Assembly (NCBI GenBank): GCA_022826945.1
Contig: JAJDTY010000043.1
Span: 1 to 64,000, forward strand
Length of the DNA: 64,000 nucleotides
Direction: 5' to 3'
From: Candidatus Binatia bacterium
Lineage (GTDB): Bacteria > Desulfobacterota > Binatia > Bin18
How positions within the stretch are numbered: position 1 is the first letter of the stretch; each line of letters begins with the position of its first letter. Positions 41,596 through 50,612 of this stretch are shown here, piece by piece. Below the pieces are notes generated by a model, which was not told the DNA's origin, ran no database searches, and was given only the letters and a program-made list of their open reading frames with translations. A program made the position numbers and the translations under genes.

Positions 41596-42537
41596 ATGGG
41601 GATTGTATCTTTTCTGACCGTTGCTACGGCGGCACTGCTGCACACGCCGTGCACCTTCCAATCTTTACAGCCCTCACAGGCCCGCTACCGCGTGGCCGTC
41701 GTGGATCATTTTTATCCGGGCGATGAGGTGTTTAAGACGCAGAAAGAGCGGACAACCCAACGCTGGCTGTACGGAATCGTTGACCTGGACCGCGATTGGA
41801 TTCGCGAACCCTATTATCATGGCGACATGGTCAGCCTGATTGCGGCCCATCCCCAGGTGTCGCTTATTCCGTATCCCGTCAGAAACTATACTCCGCCCAA
41901 ACGCGAACTGCTGGCGACGTTACAGCGTATCAAGCGGCAGGTCTTTCTGGGTGAGCGCATTGATGCAGTCCTGATGTCCTGGGAATCGTCCACCTTGGTC
42001 AGTGCTTTTGAAAAACCTCTCCGGCTCGAACGAGCAGAGGCGTACAAAGCTCAGATCAGAAAGTGGGGAGAGTCGGAGGAAACCTGGCTGCTGACCTATG
42101 AGATTATCCGGACGCTGGAGGCCCTGGTTGATTCAGGAGTAAGCGTGTACACGATCGCCGGCAACGGTGGGCCGGGCATGGTGAATACCTACTCCTTTGC
42201 GAATGGGGTCATCACCGTTGGGGCGGTGGAATCCGAGTTACAGCGCTTTGTCGCGGATAATGTCTTTGTCGATATCCACGACCATGCCGCCTATCTGATC
42301 CGTCTGATTTTCCATGCGCCAGGCAAACCCATCGGTTATGACGTCAACAACGATCAATGCCCGGATATTCCGATTACATGCATGTCCGGTTATTCCCCGA
42401 CCCGGAGCGAATACCCGAGTCAATCGTTCTGGTCTATCCGCGGCTCGTCTTTTGCCGCGCCTACGGCCCTGCGACGTCAGTTCACCACAGAGCCTCTTCC
42501 CTGCCCCTTCGTCGAAGGAGTACAGAGCATACAGTAG
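41596..42537 (+). CDS. Secreted subtilase (S8) without prodomain
   Basis: 313 residues. After a signal-peptide-like N-terminus (hydrophobic 3-15, Ala-rich) the catalytic triad appears in the usual order: Asp37 in VAVVDHF, His75 in YYHGDMVS and Ser285 in RGSSFAAP; the oxyanion Asn is in TIAGNGGPG, followed by VITVGAV. The spacing is that of a small subtilisin-like serine protease. No propeptide domain is present. It may act on periplasmic or extracellular proteins; neighbours (NCS2 permease, murJ) give no clear link. Confidence 0.85.
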   Translation: MGIVSFLTVATAALLHTPCTFQSLQPSQARYRVAVVDHFYPGDEVFKTQKERTTQRWLYGIVDLDRDWIREPYYHGDMVSLIAAHPQVSLIPYPVRNYTPPKRELLATLQRIKRQVFLGERIDAVLMSWESSTLVSAFEKPLRLERAEAYKAQIRKWGESEETWLLTYEIIRTLEALVDSGVSVYTIAGNGGPGMVNTYSFANGVITVGAVESELQRFVADNVFVDIHDHAAYLIRLIFHAPGKPIGYDVNNDQCPDIPITCMSGYSPTRSEYPSQSFWSIRGSSFAAPTALRRQFTTEPLPCPFVEGVQSIQ

Positions 42538-42557
42538 CTTTTTCCCTGGCTCAGATT

Positions 42558-44159
42558 TTATCTCAGTCCCCTCACCACCCGCTTGAGCACACGCACTCCC
42601 GTACGAATCTCTTCGACTTTGAAGAGCAGACCAAGCACGAGATACACACCTCCACCGGCAATCAGGATGCCAGCCAAACGGAGGAGACGCTCACCGGTCA
42701 TGAGCGAGCCGGGGGCAGCGGCCAGAGGTTGGCTGAAAAAAAACAGGCAGCCGCCCAAAACCATCGCTAACAAGACATGGGCTCCAAGACTCCGCAGGAG
42801 GGTTCCTTCATCAAGCGAGCCGTGCCGCCGTCGAAAGATGACGTACAGGACACAGGTGTTCAGATAGGACACCAGCGAGGTCACCAGGGCAATACCCCAG
42901 TGACCCCACACCTGCATCAGCAGCCAACAGCCGGCCGCGTGCAGCCCAATCGAACCAACACCAATCCAAGCGGGCGTCCGAGTGTCCTTTGTGGCGTTGA
43001 AGAGGCGCACCATGACCTGACTGGTTCCATAGGCCAGGATACCAGCCCCGTAGGCTATCAGTGCCTGGCTGGTCATGGCCACGTCTTCCGGAGTAAATTG
43101 ACCACGTTCGTACAGCAGGCGGGTGATGGGCAGCGCCAGGGCAATCAGGAGCGCCGTTGCCGGCAGGGCAACCGCAAAGAGCAACGAGAGTCCGGCCTCG
43201 GCCTGTTTTTTGAAGGTCGCAAGCTGTCCCTGGTTGTGGGCGCTTGAAAGTTCGGTCAGCAGGACGGTATAGACCGGCACCGCGATCACACTGACCGGTA
43301 ACAGAAACACCCGAAAGGCATAGGCCAGCGCGGAGATACTGCCCTCGGCCAGGGTTGATGCCAAAGCCCGCGCCACAAAGGCATTAATGGGCACCACCGC
43401 GGTGGCAATAAAGGCACCGAGCGCCAGGCCACCCATTTCTCGCAGGGCCGGGTGGGAGAACGCCAGGGTAGGTCGATAGCGGAGGCCGTAGCGTCGGAGC
43501 GTGGGTAGTTGGATCAGCACCTGGAGGCTGCTACCGGCGACAACGCCGATTGCCAGGCTGGTAATGCCATAGCTGGGCGCGAGGGCCAGGGCGCACAGAA
43601 TCATGACCAGATTGAAAAACACCCCTGCGTATTCCGGCATGGCGTAGTGGTCGAGGCTGTTGAGCGTACCTTTCATCACGGCCAGCAGGCAGTGTAGAAT
43701 CAGCATGGGCAGCATGAATCGAAACAGGAAAACCGCCAAGGCATGATCGTCCCCGGCCAAACCGGGCGCCGCCACAGTCATGAGGCCGGAGGCGAAGACA
43801 TAACACCCGCCGGCCAGCAGCACGGCCAACAGGAGAGCCCCATTCAGAGCGAGGCTGAAAATCGTACTCAGCTCATCTTTCTTGTCGCGATAACGGGTAA
43901 TGACCGGCACGAAAAAATTGCTCAGTACCCCACTGAAGAAAAGGGTCTGCATCATTTCCGGGACGTTATACGCCACCAGAAAGGCGTCCGTCAGGCGAGA
44001 CGCCCCAAACAGGGCGGCCTGAACGGCTTCCCGGATAAAACCCAGCGGCCGGCTCAGCAGCGTTGCAATAATAATGGGGCTACCCTTCCGAGCGATCCGG
44101 GATCGCAAAGAGTCAGGCGTCCGTTGGGCAGGGTCTACAGGCGTGTCGGTTGAGGGCAC
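42558..44159 (-). CDS. murJ: Lipid II flippase MurJ
   Basis: 533 residues with 14 predicted membrane helices. MurJ/MviN signatures are clear: LLSRPLGFIREAVQAALFG near residue 35, the segment FFSGVLSNFFVPVITRYRD, and RFMLPMLILHCLLAVMKGTLNS. It transports lipid-linked peptidoglycan precursor across the inner membrane, so it is probably essential. It lies 20 bases downstream of the convergent subtilase gene and upstream of paralogue 2 of the permeases, on the same strand. Confidence 0.96.
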   Translation of the reverse strand: MPSTDTPVDPAQRTPDSLRSRIARKGSPIIIATLLSRPLGFIREAVQAALFGASRLTDAFLVAYNVPEMMQTLFFSGVLSNFFVPVITRYRDKKDELSTIFSLALNGALLLAVLLAGGCYVFASGLMTVAAPGLAGDDHALAVFLFRFMLPMLILHCLLAVMKGTLNSLDHYAMPEYAGVFFNLVMILCALALAPSYGITSLAIGVVAGSSLQVLIQLPTLRRYGLRYRPTLAFSHPALREMGGLALGAFIATAVVPINAFVARALASTLAEGSISALAYAFRVFLLPVSVIAVPVYTVLLTELSSAHNQGQLATFKKQAEAGLSLLFAVALPATALLIALALPITRLLYERGQFTPEDVAMTSQALIAYGAGILAYGTSQVMVRLFNATKDTRTPAWIGVGSIGLHAAGCWLLMQVWGHWGIALVTSLVSYLNTCVLYVIFRRRHGSLDEGTLLRSLGAHVLLAMVLGGCLFFFSQPLAAAPGSLMTGERLLRLAGILIAGGGVYLVLGLLFKVEEIRTGVRVLKRVVRGLR

Positions 44160-44237
44160 CTCACGACTATAGCAGGGACGTGGCGCAGCGTCAGGAAGAC
44201 GCAGTAAGACGAGCCCCGCGTCAAGCGGGTCCGTTTA

Positions 44238-45989
44238 TCAAGAGACAGTCGACTCCACACGGACCGTGACCACGTCGGTATCATAAAATTGCTGATGGCG
44301 CACAGACGAGGCGTAATGCCGCAGCAGCCGTAGAGAGAGCTCTTGCTCGACCGGCGGACCCGCGGCCCGTTCGCTGAGCAGTGCCATCTGATCCTCGATA
44401 TTCGCCTCGTCGGCCGCGGCGATGAACTCCAGGTCGGCCGCCTCGCCATCACCGTGCGCGGTCAGCAGTAAGCGACGTCCATCGTGCGTCGGCCCTCGCT
44501 CTTCCTGCTGGATGAGGGTGAGGAGTGTCTCCTCACCGACCGCGCGGAGTCGAGCGGTCATCTCTTCGTTCCAGCCCCGGTGGGCGGCGAACCCGGACAG
44601 GAAGGCGTCAATCTTCGGATAGGCATCGGCGCTCAGGGCGGCCTTGAGGCGTTGGCGGCGCGGCCCTATCAGATCCACAAACAGGGTCAAGAAAATCACG
44701 GTGAAGCCGCCGACGGTCATTCCGTTCCCAAGCAATTTGCTCCACGGCCCCTGAAAATATTCCGGGAAGATCCAGTCAAGCTGAAACGCGCTCCCGATCC
44801 AGAACGCGAGGCCCACGATAACGCCCTTCCGATAGTCAAGGCCGTCCTGAAAGAGGATATGCATGCCCATGACGAAGAGGATGGCCATTAGCACGATGAA
44901 GTAGGCCGCTACCACCTGACTCGGTATGGCGACCACAACAGCCACACATTTCGGCAGGAAGGCCAGCACGACGAAGATGACGCCCACACACGCGCCAACA
45001 GAGCGAGCCGCCACTCTGGTAATTTCGGCGACCGAGATACTCGACGCATACGTCGTGTTGGGCACCGTGCCGGCGAAACCGGAGAGCAGATTGCCCAAAC
45101 CATCGGCAGTGAGCGCACCCTGAATCGCACGGAAGTCGATGGCACGCGGCCTGCGCCACGAGGCCCGTTGGATCGCAATGCCGTCGCCAATCGTATCGAG
45201 TGCGCCAATGAGCGTCACCATCACGAACGCCGGCAAAAGAGCCCAAAAGGCCGGACCGAAGCTGAGATCGAGTCCGGGCCATGCGGCGGCGGGTAAGCCG
45301 ATCCAGTCCGCCTCAAGGATACGCGCGGTGTCGTAGATGCCGAAGCCCAGACCACCGATCGCACTGCCCGCGCCTATCCCAATAACCGGAGCCCAGAGCC
45401 GCCACGTGCTGGAGCTGGCGAGCGACATCGCAATCGTGACCACCAGGGTTACACCCGCGGTCACCGGCGCAGCCGCAGGCGACACACCCTCCGGCACGTC
45501 GGCCAGCTTGCCCAGAACGATCGGTCCGATAGTCATCGGAATCAGCATCAGTACGGTGCCGGCCACCGTTGGCGTGAAGATTCGCCGGAATAGCGACAGC
45601 TTGGTCGCAAGTACAAACTGAAAGAGAGAGGCAATGACGATCAGACTCGCCATCAGTCCCGGCCCACCCTGCTCCAGGGCTGACACGCAGACGGCGATGA
45701 AGGCGCCCGAACTGCCCATGAGGAGCAGATAGCCCGCGCCAACGTGTCCGATACGGACGGCCTGCATCACCGAGGTGACCCCGCTGATCACGAGCGCGGT
45801 GAACACCGCCCATGACAGATAGGCTTCACTGCCGCCCGCAATGCTGATCATCATGACCGGTGTCAGCACGATACCGGCAACGACGAGGACGGCATACTGG
45901 AGCCCAAGCCCGATGGTGAGCGCGAGCGGGGGACGCTCATCGGGCTCGTAGCGAATATCCTGAGGGGTGTGAATGGACTGCTCCTCCAT
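44238..45989 (-). CDS. NCS2-type permease with C-terminal cytosolic domain (paralogue 2)
   Basis: 583 residues. The core is the same as in paralogues 1 and 3, with FAGTVPNTTYASSISVAEITRVAARSVG. In the TM8-like segment (VTLIGALDTIGDGIAIQ) a Gly stands where paralogue 1 and UraA have Glu, so the substrate is probably different. The soluble C-terminal 140 residues (ERAAGPPVEQELSLRLLRHYASSVRH) are again present. A good ribosome-binding site (AGGAAGTG) precedes the ATG. Confidence 0.92.
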   Translation of the reverse strand: MEEQSIHTPQDIRYEPDERPPLALTIGLGLQYAVLVVAGIVLTPVMMISIAGGSEAYLSWAVFTALVISGVTSVMQAVRIGHVGAGYLLLMGSSGAFIAVCVSALEQGGPGLMASLIVIASLFQFVLATKLSLFRRIFTPTVAGTVLMLIPMTIGPIVLGKLADVPEGVSPAAAPVTAGVTLVVTIAMSLASSSTWRLWAPVIGIGAGSAIGGLGFGIYDTARILEADWIGLPAAAWPGLDLSFGPAFWALLPAFVMVTLIGALDTIGDGIAIQRASWRRPRAIDFRAIQGALTADGLGNLLSGFAGTVPNTTYASSISVAEITRVAARSVGACVGVIFVVLAFLPKCVAVVVAIPSQVVAAYFIVLMAILFVMGMHILFQDGLDYRKGVIVGLAFWIGSAFQLDWIFPEYFQGPWSKLLGNGMTVGGFTVIFLTLFVDLIGPRRQRLKAALSADAYPKIDAFLSGFAAHRGWNEEMTARLRAVGEETLLTLIQQEERGPTHDGRRLLLTAHGDGEAADLEFIAAADEANIEDQMALLSERAAGPPVEQELSLRLLRHYASSVRHQQFYDTDVVTVRVESTVS

Positions 45990-46048
45990 CGTTCACTTCC
46001 TTCCCTTTGTGGTGGTGTAAGGAGCCGTACGTCGCGCAGCCCTACGCA

Positions 46049-47797
46049 TCAAGAGCCCGCTGACTCCACACGGACCGTGACCACGTCGGTATCGTGGAAT
46101 TGCTGATGGCGTACGGACGTAGCGTGGTGTTGGAGCAGGCGCAAGGACAGCTCATCTTCATTGGGTATCTCGGCGGCCTGTTCACTGAGGACTGCCATTT
46201 GATCCTCTAAGTTGGCCTTGTTGGCAGACACAATAAACTCCAAATCGATTGCTCTGCCATTCTTTCGGGCAATGAGGAGCATTTGGCGCTCTTCCCGTGC
46301 TTTTCCATCGCCTTGCTGTTGAATAAACGTCAGTAATGCTTCCTCTCCGACCGCTCGGAGTTGCTCGGCCCATTTCGGGCCGCAGCGTTTGCGGGCAGCA
46401 AATTCAGACAGAAAGGTGTCCATTTTCGGGAGGGCTTCTATATGGACGGCAGTCTTGAAACGTTGCGGACGTGAGCCCGTCAGGCGAAGGAATAAGGTCA
46501 GGACGATGACCATACCGCAGCCGGTTGTTACCCCGTTCTCTAACAATTCTCCCAGCGTTCCATGGAGATAATCAGGAAATATCCAGCCGAACTGCATGGC
46601 AATTCCGGTCCAGAACGAGAATCCGACAATCACCCCCTTTTGATAGTCGAGTCCGTCCTGGACAAGAACGCGAATGCCCATCACAAAGAGAACGGACACG
46701 ATCACAATGAGGTACGCTGCCATCACTGGACTCGGGATGGCCAATACCACCGCGATCAGTTTTGGCAGGAAGGCAATGACCAGGAACAGTCCTCCCACGC
46801 ACACGCCAACCGCCCGCGATGCCACTCTGGTGATTTCGGCAATCGCGATACTGGCCGCATAGGTCGTGTTCGGCACCGTACCAGCAAGCCCAGAGAGCAG
46901 ATTGCCCAGCCCGTCGGCATTGAGCGAGCCTTGAATCGAGCGAAAGTCCACGGCCCGTGGTCTGCGCCACGAGGCTCGTTGTATTGCGATGGTATCCCCA
47001 ACCGTATCGAGCGCCCCCACAAATGTTATCATCACGAACGCCGGTAGCAGGGCCCAGAAGTGCGGACCAAAGCTCAGATCGAATCCGGGCCAGACCATAG
47101 AGGGCGTCCCAATCCAGTCGGCTTCAGGAATGCGGGCGGTCTCGTATAGGCCGAAAAAGGCCCCCGTGATACTGCCGGCCCCTAAGCCGATGATGGGCGC
47201 CCACAATCGCCACATTCCAGAGCCGCGGATCGCCACAACAATCATCGCGAGGACGGTTACGGCCGCCGTTGCCGGTGCAGCCGCAGGAGAAGCCCACTCT
47301 GGTACGTCCACCAACTTCTTCATAATAAGCGGCCCAATCATGACGGGAATCAGGAGCATCGCGGTACCGGCCACTGTTGGCGTGAATATCTGTCGAAGGA
47401 GCGACAACTTCCCGGCCATGATGAACTGGAAGAATGAGGAAATGATGATCAAACTCGCCAACAGCTCCGGCCCCCCCTGCTCCAGTGCAGAGACGCAGAC
47501 GGGAAGGAAGGCGTTCGTGCTCCCCATAAGCAGAATATAGCCCGAGCCAAAGCGCCCAAACCGGATCACTTGAATGAGCGTGGTGGCCCCGCTGATAATC
47601 AGCGCCGAAAAGACCGCCCAAGACAAATACGCCTCGCTGCCTTTGGCCAATTGGATCATTATGGCGGGCGTCACCATGACGCTTGCCATAGCAATCACGG
47701 TATACTGAAGCCCCAGCCCGAGGGTGAGCGCGAGCGGGGGACGCTCATCAGGTTCGTAGCGAATGTCCTGGTGGGTGTCTGTGTGCTGGTCCGCCAT
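46049..47797 (-). CDS. NCS2-type permease with C-terminal cytosolic domain (paralogue 3)
   Basis: 582 residues, about 60-70% identical by eye to paralogue 2, including the N-terminal QDIRYEPDERPPLALT, the Gly in the TM8-like segment (ITFVGALDTVGDTIAIQ) and the C-terminal SLRLLQHHATSVRHQQFHDTD. It lies 59 bases upstream of paralogue 2 on the same strand, so the pair is a recent tandem duplication and probably cotranscribed. AGGTGA precedes the ATG. Confidence 0.92.
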   Translation of the reverse strand: MADQHTDTHQDIRYEPDERPPLALTLGLGLQYTVIAMASVMVTPAIMIQLAKGSEAYLSWAVFSALIISGATTLIQVIRFGRFGSGYILLMGSTNAFLPVCVSALEQGGPELLASLIIISSFFQFIMAGKLSLLRQIFTPTVAGTAMLLIPVMIGPLIMKKLVDVPEWASPAAAPATAAVTVLAMIVVAIRGSGMWRLWAPIIGLGAGSITGAFFGLYETARIPEADWIGTPSMVWPGFDLSFGPHFWALLPAFVMITFVGALDTVGDTIAIQRASWRRPRAVDFRSIQGSLNADGLGNLLSGLAGTVPNTTYAASIAIAEITRVASRAVGVCVGGLFLVIAFLPKLIAVVLAIPSPVMAAYLIVIVSVLFVMGIRVLVQDGLDYQKGVIVGFSFWTGIAMQFGWIFPDYLHGTLGELLENGVTTGCGMVIVLTLFLRLTGSRPQRFKTAVHIEALPKMDTFLSEFAARKRCGPKWAEQLRAVGEEALLTFIQQQGDGKAREERQMLLIARKNGRAIDLEFIVSANKANLEDQMAVLSEQAAEIPNEDELSLRLLQHHATSVRHQQFHDTDVVTVRVESAGS

Positions 47798-47869
47798 CGT
47801 TCACCTGTGGCTCTATGTCAGGACGGGGTGGTAGGCGTGAGCGTGTCAGACGAGAGGCGTGCGATGAGC

Positions 47870-48721
47870 TCAGCCGGCCACGACCGGATTTTCCAAAACC
47901 CCAATCCCCTCCACTTCAATCCGAACCGTATCGCCAGCCTTGAGAAAGCGCGGCGGCTCGCGATAGGCCCCAACACCTGAGGGGGTTCCGGTGGTAATCA
48001 CATCACCCGGTTCCAGGGGAAAGATATGCGACAGGTACTCGATCACATAGGGAATGCGAAAAATCAGATGTTTCGTATTGGAGTGCTGCATTTCCTGTCC
48101 GCTTACCACGGTTCGAATGTCCAACGCGTGGGGGTCGGGAACTTCGTCTCGGGTGACAATGACCGGCCCCAGCGGGGCAAACGTCTCAAACGACTTGCCG
48201 GGTGTATGGCCGCTCCGGCGCTGATAGTCGCGCGCGCTCACATCATTACAAATCGTGTAACCGGCAACATAATCAAGAGCGTCCTGGGCTGAAACCGCTC
48301 TGGCCAAGGTGCCGATGACAACCGCCAGCTCGCCCTCAAAATCAACCATCTGACTCACGGGCGGGAGATGGATCGCCTCTCCCATACCGATTGTTGCCGG
48401 CACGGTCTTGGCAAAAATCAGCGGATAGTCCGGTTTCTTCCTGCCGCCTTCCGCGGCGTGGTCGGCATAGTTCAGTCCGATCCCGAGGAGTTTCCCCGGC
48501 TTCGCAATGGGGGCTTTGATCTGGATATCGGCCAGTGGAATCGGGCTGTCGGCACCGAGGGCTTCCTGCGCCTGAGCCAGCATGCCTACTCCGCCTTGGA
48601 GCAGATGCAACATGTCGCCAGGGACCGCTCCGTGGGAGGCGCTCGGGAGATCGACAACACCGGCGTCGGTCAACGCGCCCGTGCTGCGTTGATTGTTGCG
48701 TTCATAGGTGACGAGCTGCAT
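47870..48721 (-). CDS. Fumarylacetoacetate hydrolase family protein
   Basis: 283 residues. Metal-binding and catalytic segments: GIGLNYADHAAE, MVDFEGELAVVIG, GYTICNDVSARDYQRR, GKSFETFAPLGPVIV, and the C-terminal DVITTGTPSGVGA. Enzymes of this family cleave 1,3-dioxo bonds or act as isomerases/decarboxylases on ring-cleavage products. It follows the acyl-CoA ligase on the minus strand (24 bases) and probably forms an operon with it. Confidence 0.93.
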   Translation of the reverse strand: MQLVTYERNNQRSTGALTDAGVVDLPSASHGAVPGDMLHLLQGGVGMLAQAQEALGADSPIPLADIQIKAPIAKPGKLLGIGLNYADHAAEGGRKKPDYPLIFAKTVPATIGMGEAIHLPPVSQMVDFEGELAVVIGTLARAVSAQDALDYVAGYTICNDVSARDYQRRSGHTPGKSFETFAPLGPVIVTRDEVPDPHALDIRTVVSGQEMQHSNTKHLIFRIPYVIEYLSHIFPLEPGDVITTGTPSGVGAYREPPRFLKAGDTVRIEVEGIGVLENPVVAG

Positions 48722-48745
48722 GATCGCTTCTCCTTCAGGCTGCCT

Positions 48746-50314
48746 TCAGACCTCTGGGGCTTCGCTTCCCATGTCCTTGAGTTTGCCGCGTTCGACCTTA
48801 CCCATGGAGTTACGCGGGATTTCGGTCAGGAATCGATACAGGCGTGGGCGCTTATACGGCGCAAGGTCCTGTTCGGCGCGTTTACGCAGCCGGTCTTCAA
48901 GGGTCGCCGCATCCTGGTCAGCCTGGGGAACGATGAAGGCTGCGACTTTTTCGCCTAAATCCGCATCCGGCACACCGGCAACCGCACACTCACGCACGCC
49001 GGCCTGGGTCTCCAATGCGGCTTCGACCTCACCCGGCGTAACATTGGTTCCCCCCACAATGATGAGTTCCTTCATCCGGCCGTTGATGGACAGATAGTTG
49101 TCTGCGGATAAGACGCCCAAATCGCCGGTACGAAACCAGTCGTCACAGAAGGCCGTCGCGGTGGCCTCCAGATTGTTCCAGTAGCCGCTGAAGACGTTCG
49201 GCCCACGCACCCAGATTTCTCCGGTCTCCCCTGGCGAGAGCGGCTGCTTGGTATGTGGGTCGAAAACCCCAACCTCGATCCCCGGCAAGGCCAGACCGAC
49301 CGTGCCGGGGCGGCGCTCTCCGTCTAGGGGATTGGACGTATTGATCGCCGTCTCGGTCAGACCATAACGCTCGACAATGCGGAAGCCCGACTGCTCTTCA
49401 AAACGCCGGAAGGTCTCCGGCGAAAGCGGTGCGGAGCCGGAGATAAACACCCGCATTGAGGCATAGGACACGTCCCCGGCCAGCTCGACCATGCGTTCAA
49501 CCATGCGATGATACATGGTCGGGACACCCATAAACACGCTGATGCGCTGTCGCGCCAATGCGGTCAGAACGACCACGGGGTCGAAGCGGTCCAGCAGCAC
49601 GGCCACGTTGCCAACATAGAGCGTTCCATACAAGCCGAGGCCTAGGCCGTGCAGATGATGCGGCGGCAGGGCATGCAACAGACGGTCCTCAGCGCTCATT
49701 TGCCAGGTATCGACCAACAAGGATTGAAGATTGGAGCCGATATTGTGATGAGTCAGCCCAACACCTTTAGGTTGCCCGGTCGTTCCACTAGTGAACAGCA
49801 GCAAGGCAACCGCGTCATTCGAGCCGATATAGGGTTCAGCGCCAGATTGATAACCGGCCAGCACATTGGCTAACGCGACGGTATGCGGCGGAATATCGTC
49901 TGGCGCTTCATCCTGGGTGGCGACCCACCACGGTCCGTTGACCGCGGTGACAATCTCCGGCGAACGGTTGACCGTTGACGCGGTCGTAATCGCCAGTTTG
50001 ACCTCGGCCTGCTTCAGGACGGCTTCGGTCTCGACTGCGGAGAGCGCGGGGTTGAGCGGAACCACACCGGCCCCAACACCAAGAATGGCCAAGTGCGCGG
50101 TGACCAGACCGGTGGCTTTGCCCAGCGACAGGGCAACCCGGTCACCCGGCCGGATACCGGCGTCGCGCAGAGCGGCCATCCACAGCGATGCCTCCGTGAG
50201 CAAGGCGCCGCGGGTTTGCCGCCAAATGACTTCTCCCGAAGGCGCGAGATGTTCAAACAGTACGCGGTCTGCGTCGTGAGAAAGCTGGTTCCAGAAATGC
50301 TGCACCAAATTCAT
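48746..50314 (-). CDS. AMP-binding acyl-CoA ligase
   Basis: 522 residues from the ATG at 50312-50314 (MNLVQHFWNQL); the longer frame upstream has no family match. The P-loop is LLFTSGTTGQPKGVGLTH, followed by YGLTET and GRMKELIIVGGTNVTPGEVEAALE; the catalytic Lys is in NSMGKVERGKL near the end. It activates a carboxylic acid to acyl-CoA. Beside an FAH-family hydrolase, a role in degradation of an aromatic or fatty acid is likely. Confidence 0.93.
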   Translation of the reverse strand: MNLVQHFWNQLSHDADRVLFEHLAPSGEVIWRQTRGALLTEASLWMAALRDAGIRPGDRVALSLGKATGLVTAHLAILGVGAGVVPLNPALSAVETEAVLKQAEVKLAITTASTVNRSPEIVTAVNGPWWVATQDEAPDDIPPHTVALANVLAGYQSGAEPYIGSNDAVALLLFTSGTTGQPKGVGLTHHNIGSNLQSLLVDTWQMSAEDRLLHALPPHHLHGLGLGLYGTLYVGNVAVLLDRFDPVVVLTALARQRISVFMGVPTMYHRMVERMVELAGDVSYASMRVFISGSAPLSPETFRRFEEQSGFRIVERYGLTETAINTSNPLDGERRPGTVGLALPGIEVGVFDPHTKQPLSPGETGEIWVRGPNVFSGYWNNLEATATAFCDDWFRTGDLGVLSADNYLSINGRMKELIIVGGTNVTPGEVEAALETQAGVRECAVAGVPDADLGEKVAAFIVPQADQDAATLEDRLRKRAEQDLAPYKRPRLYRFLTEIPRNSMGKVERGKLKDMGSEAPEV

Positions 50315-50612
50315 GAGTGCCCCGTGTACCACACCTGCTCGGAGGGAAACAAGCAGCCGAGACTCCCCGATTGGGCAAGAATCCGCTAGAAAATCAGGGA
50401 TATCCCAGCCACCCACTGACGCGCCGACCCTGTCCGCGCTCCAGCCCCCGCACTCCTCACCACAGCCCGCCGACAGGGTCTGACCACGCTCATACAGGAC
50501 GGCGTGATGAAATGTATTCAGGGTCTGACCGATGATAAACAGGTACAGGCTGTAGCCATACGCTAAGATCCATTCCTCATCATTGATATCACTCGGAGGG
50601 GCGCGGCTGGCA
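50315..50612. other. Spacer between acyl-CoA ligase and lipoprotein genes
   Basis: No supported gene. The minus strand stays open in the ligase frame through about 50340-50590 and reads a hydrophobic stretch (WILAYGYSLYLFII), but it lacks a start codon and a ribosome-binding site. It may be a leftover of a former gene or chance. Confidence 0.4.
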
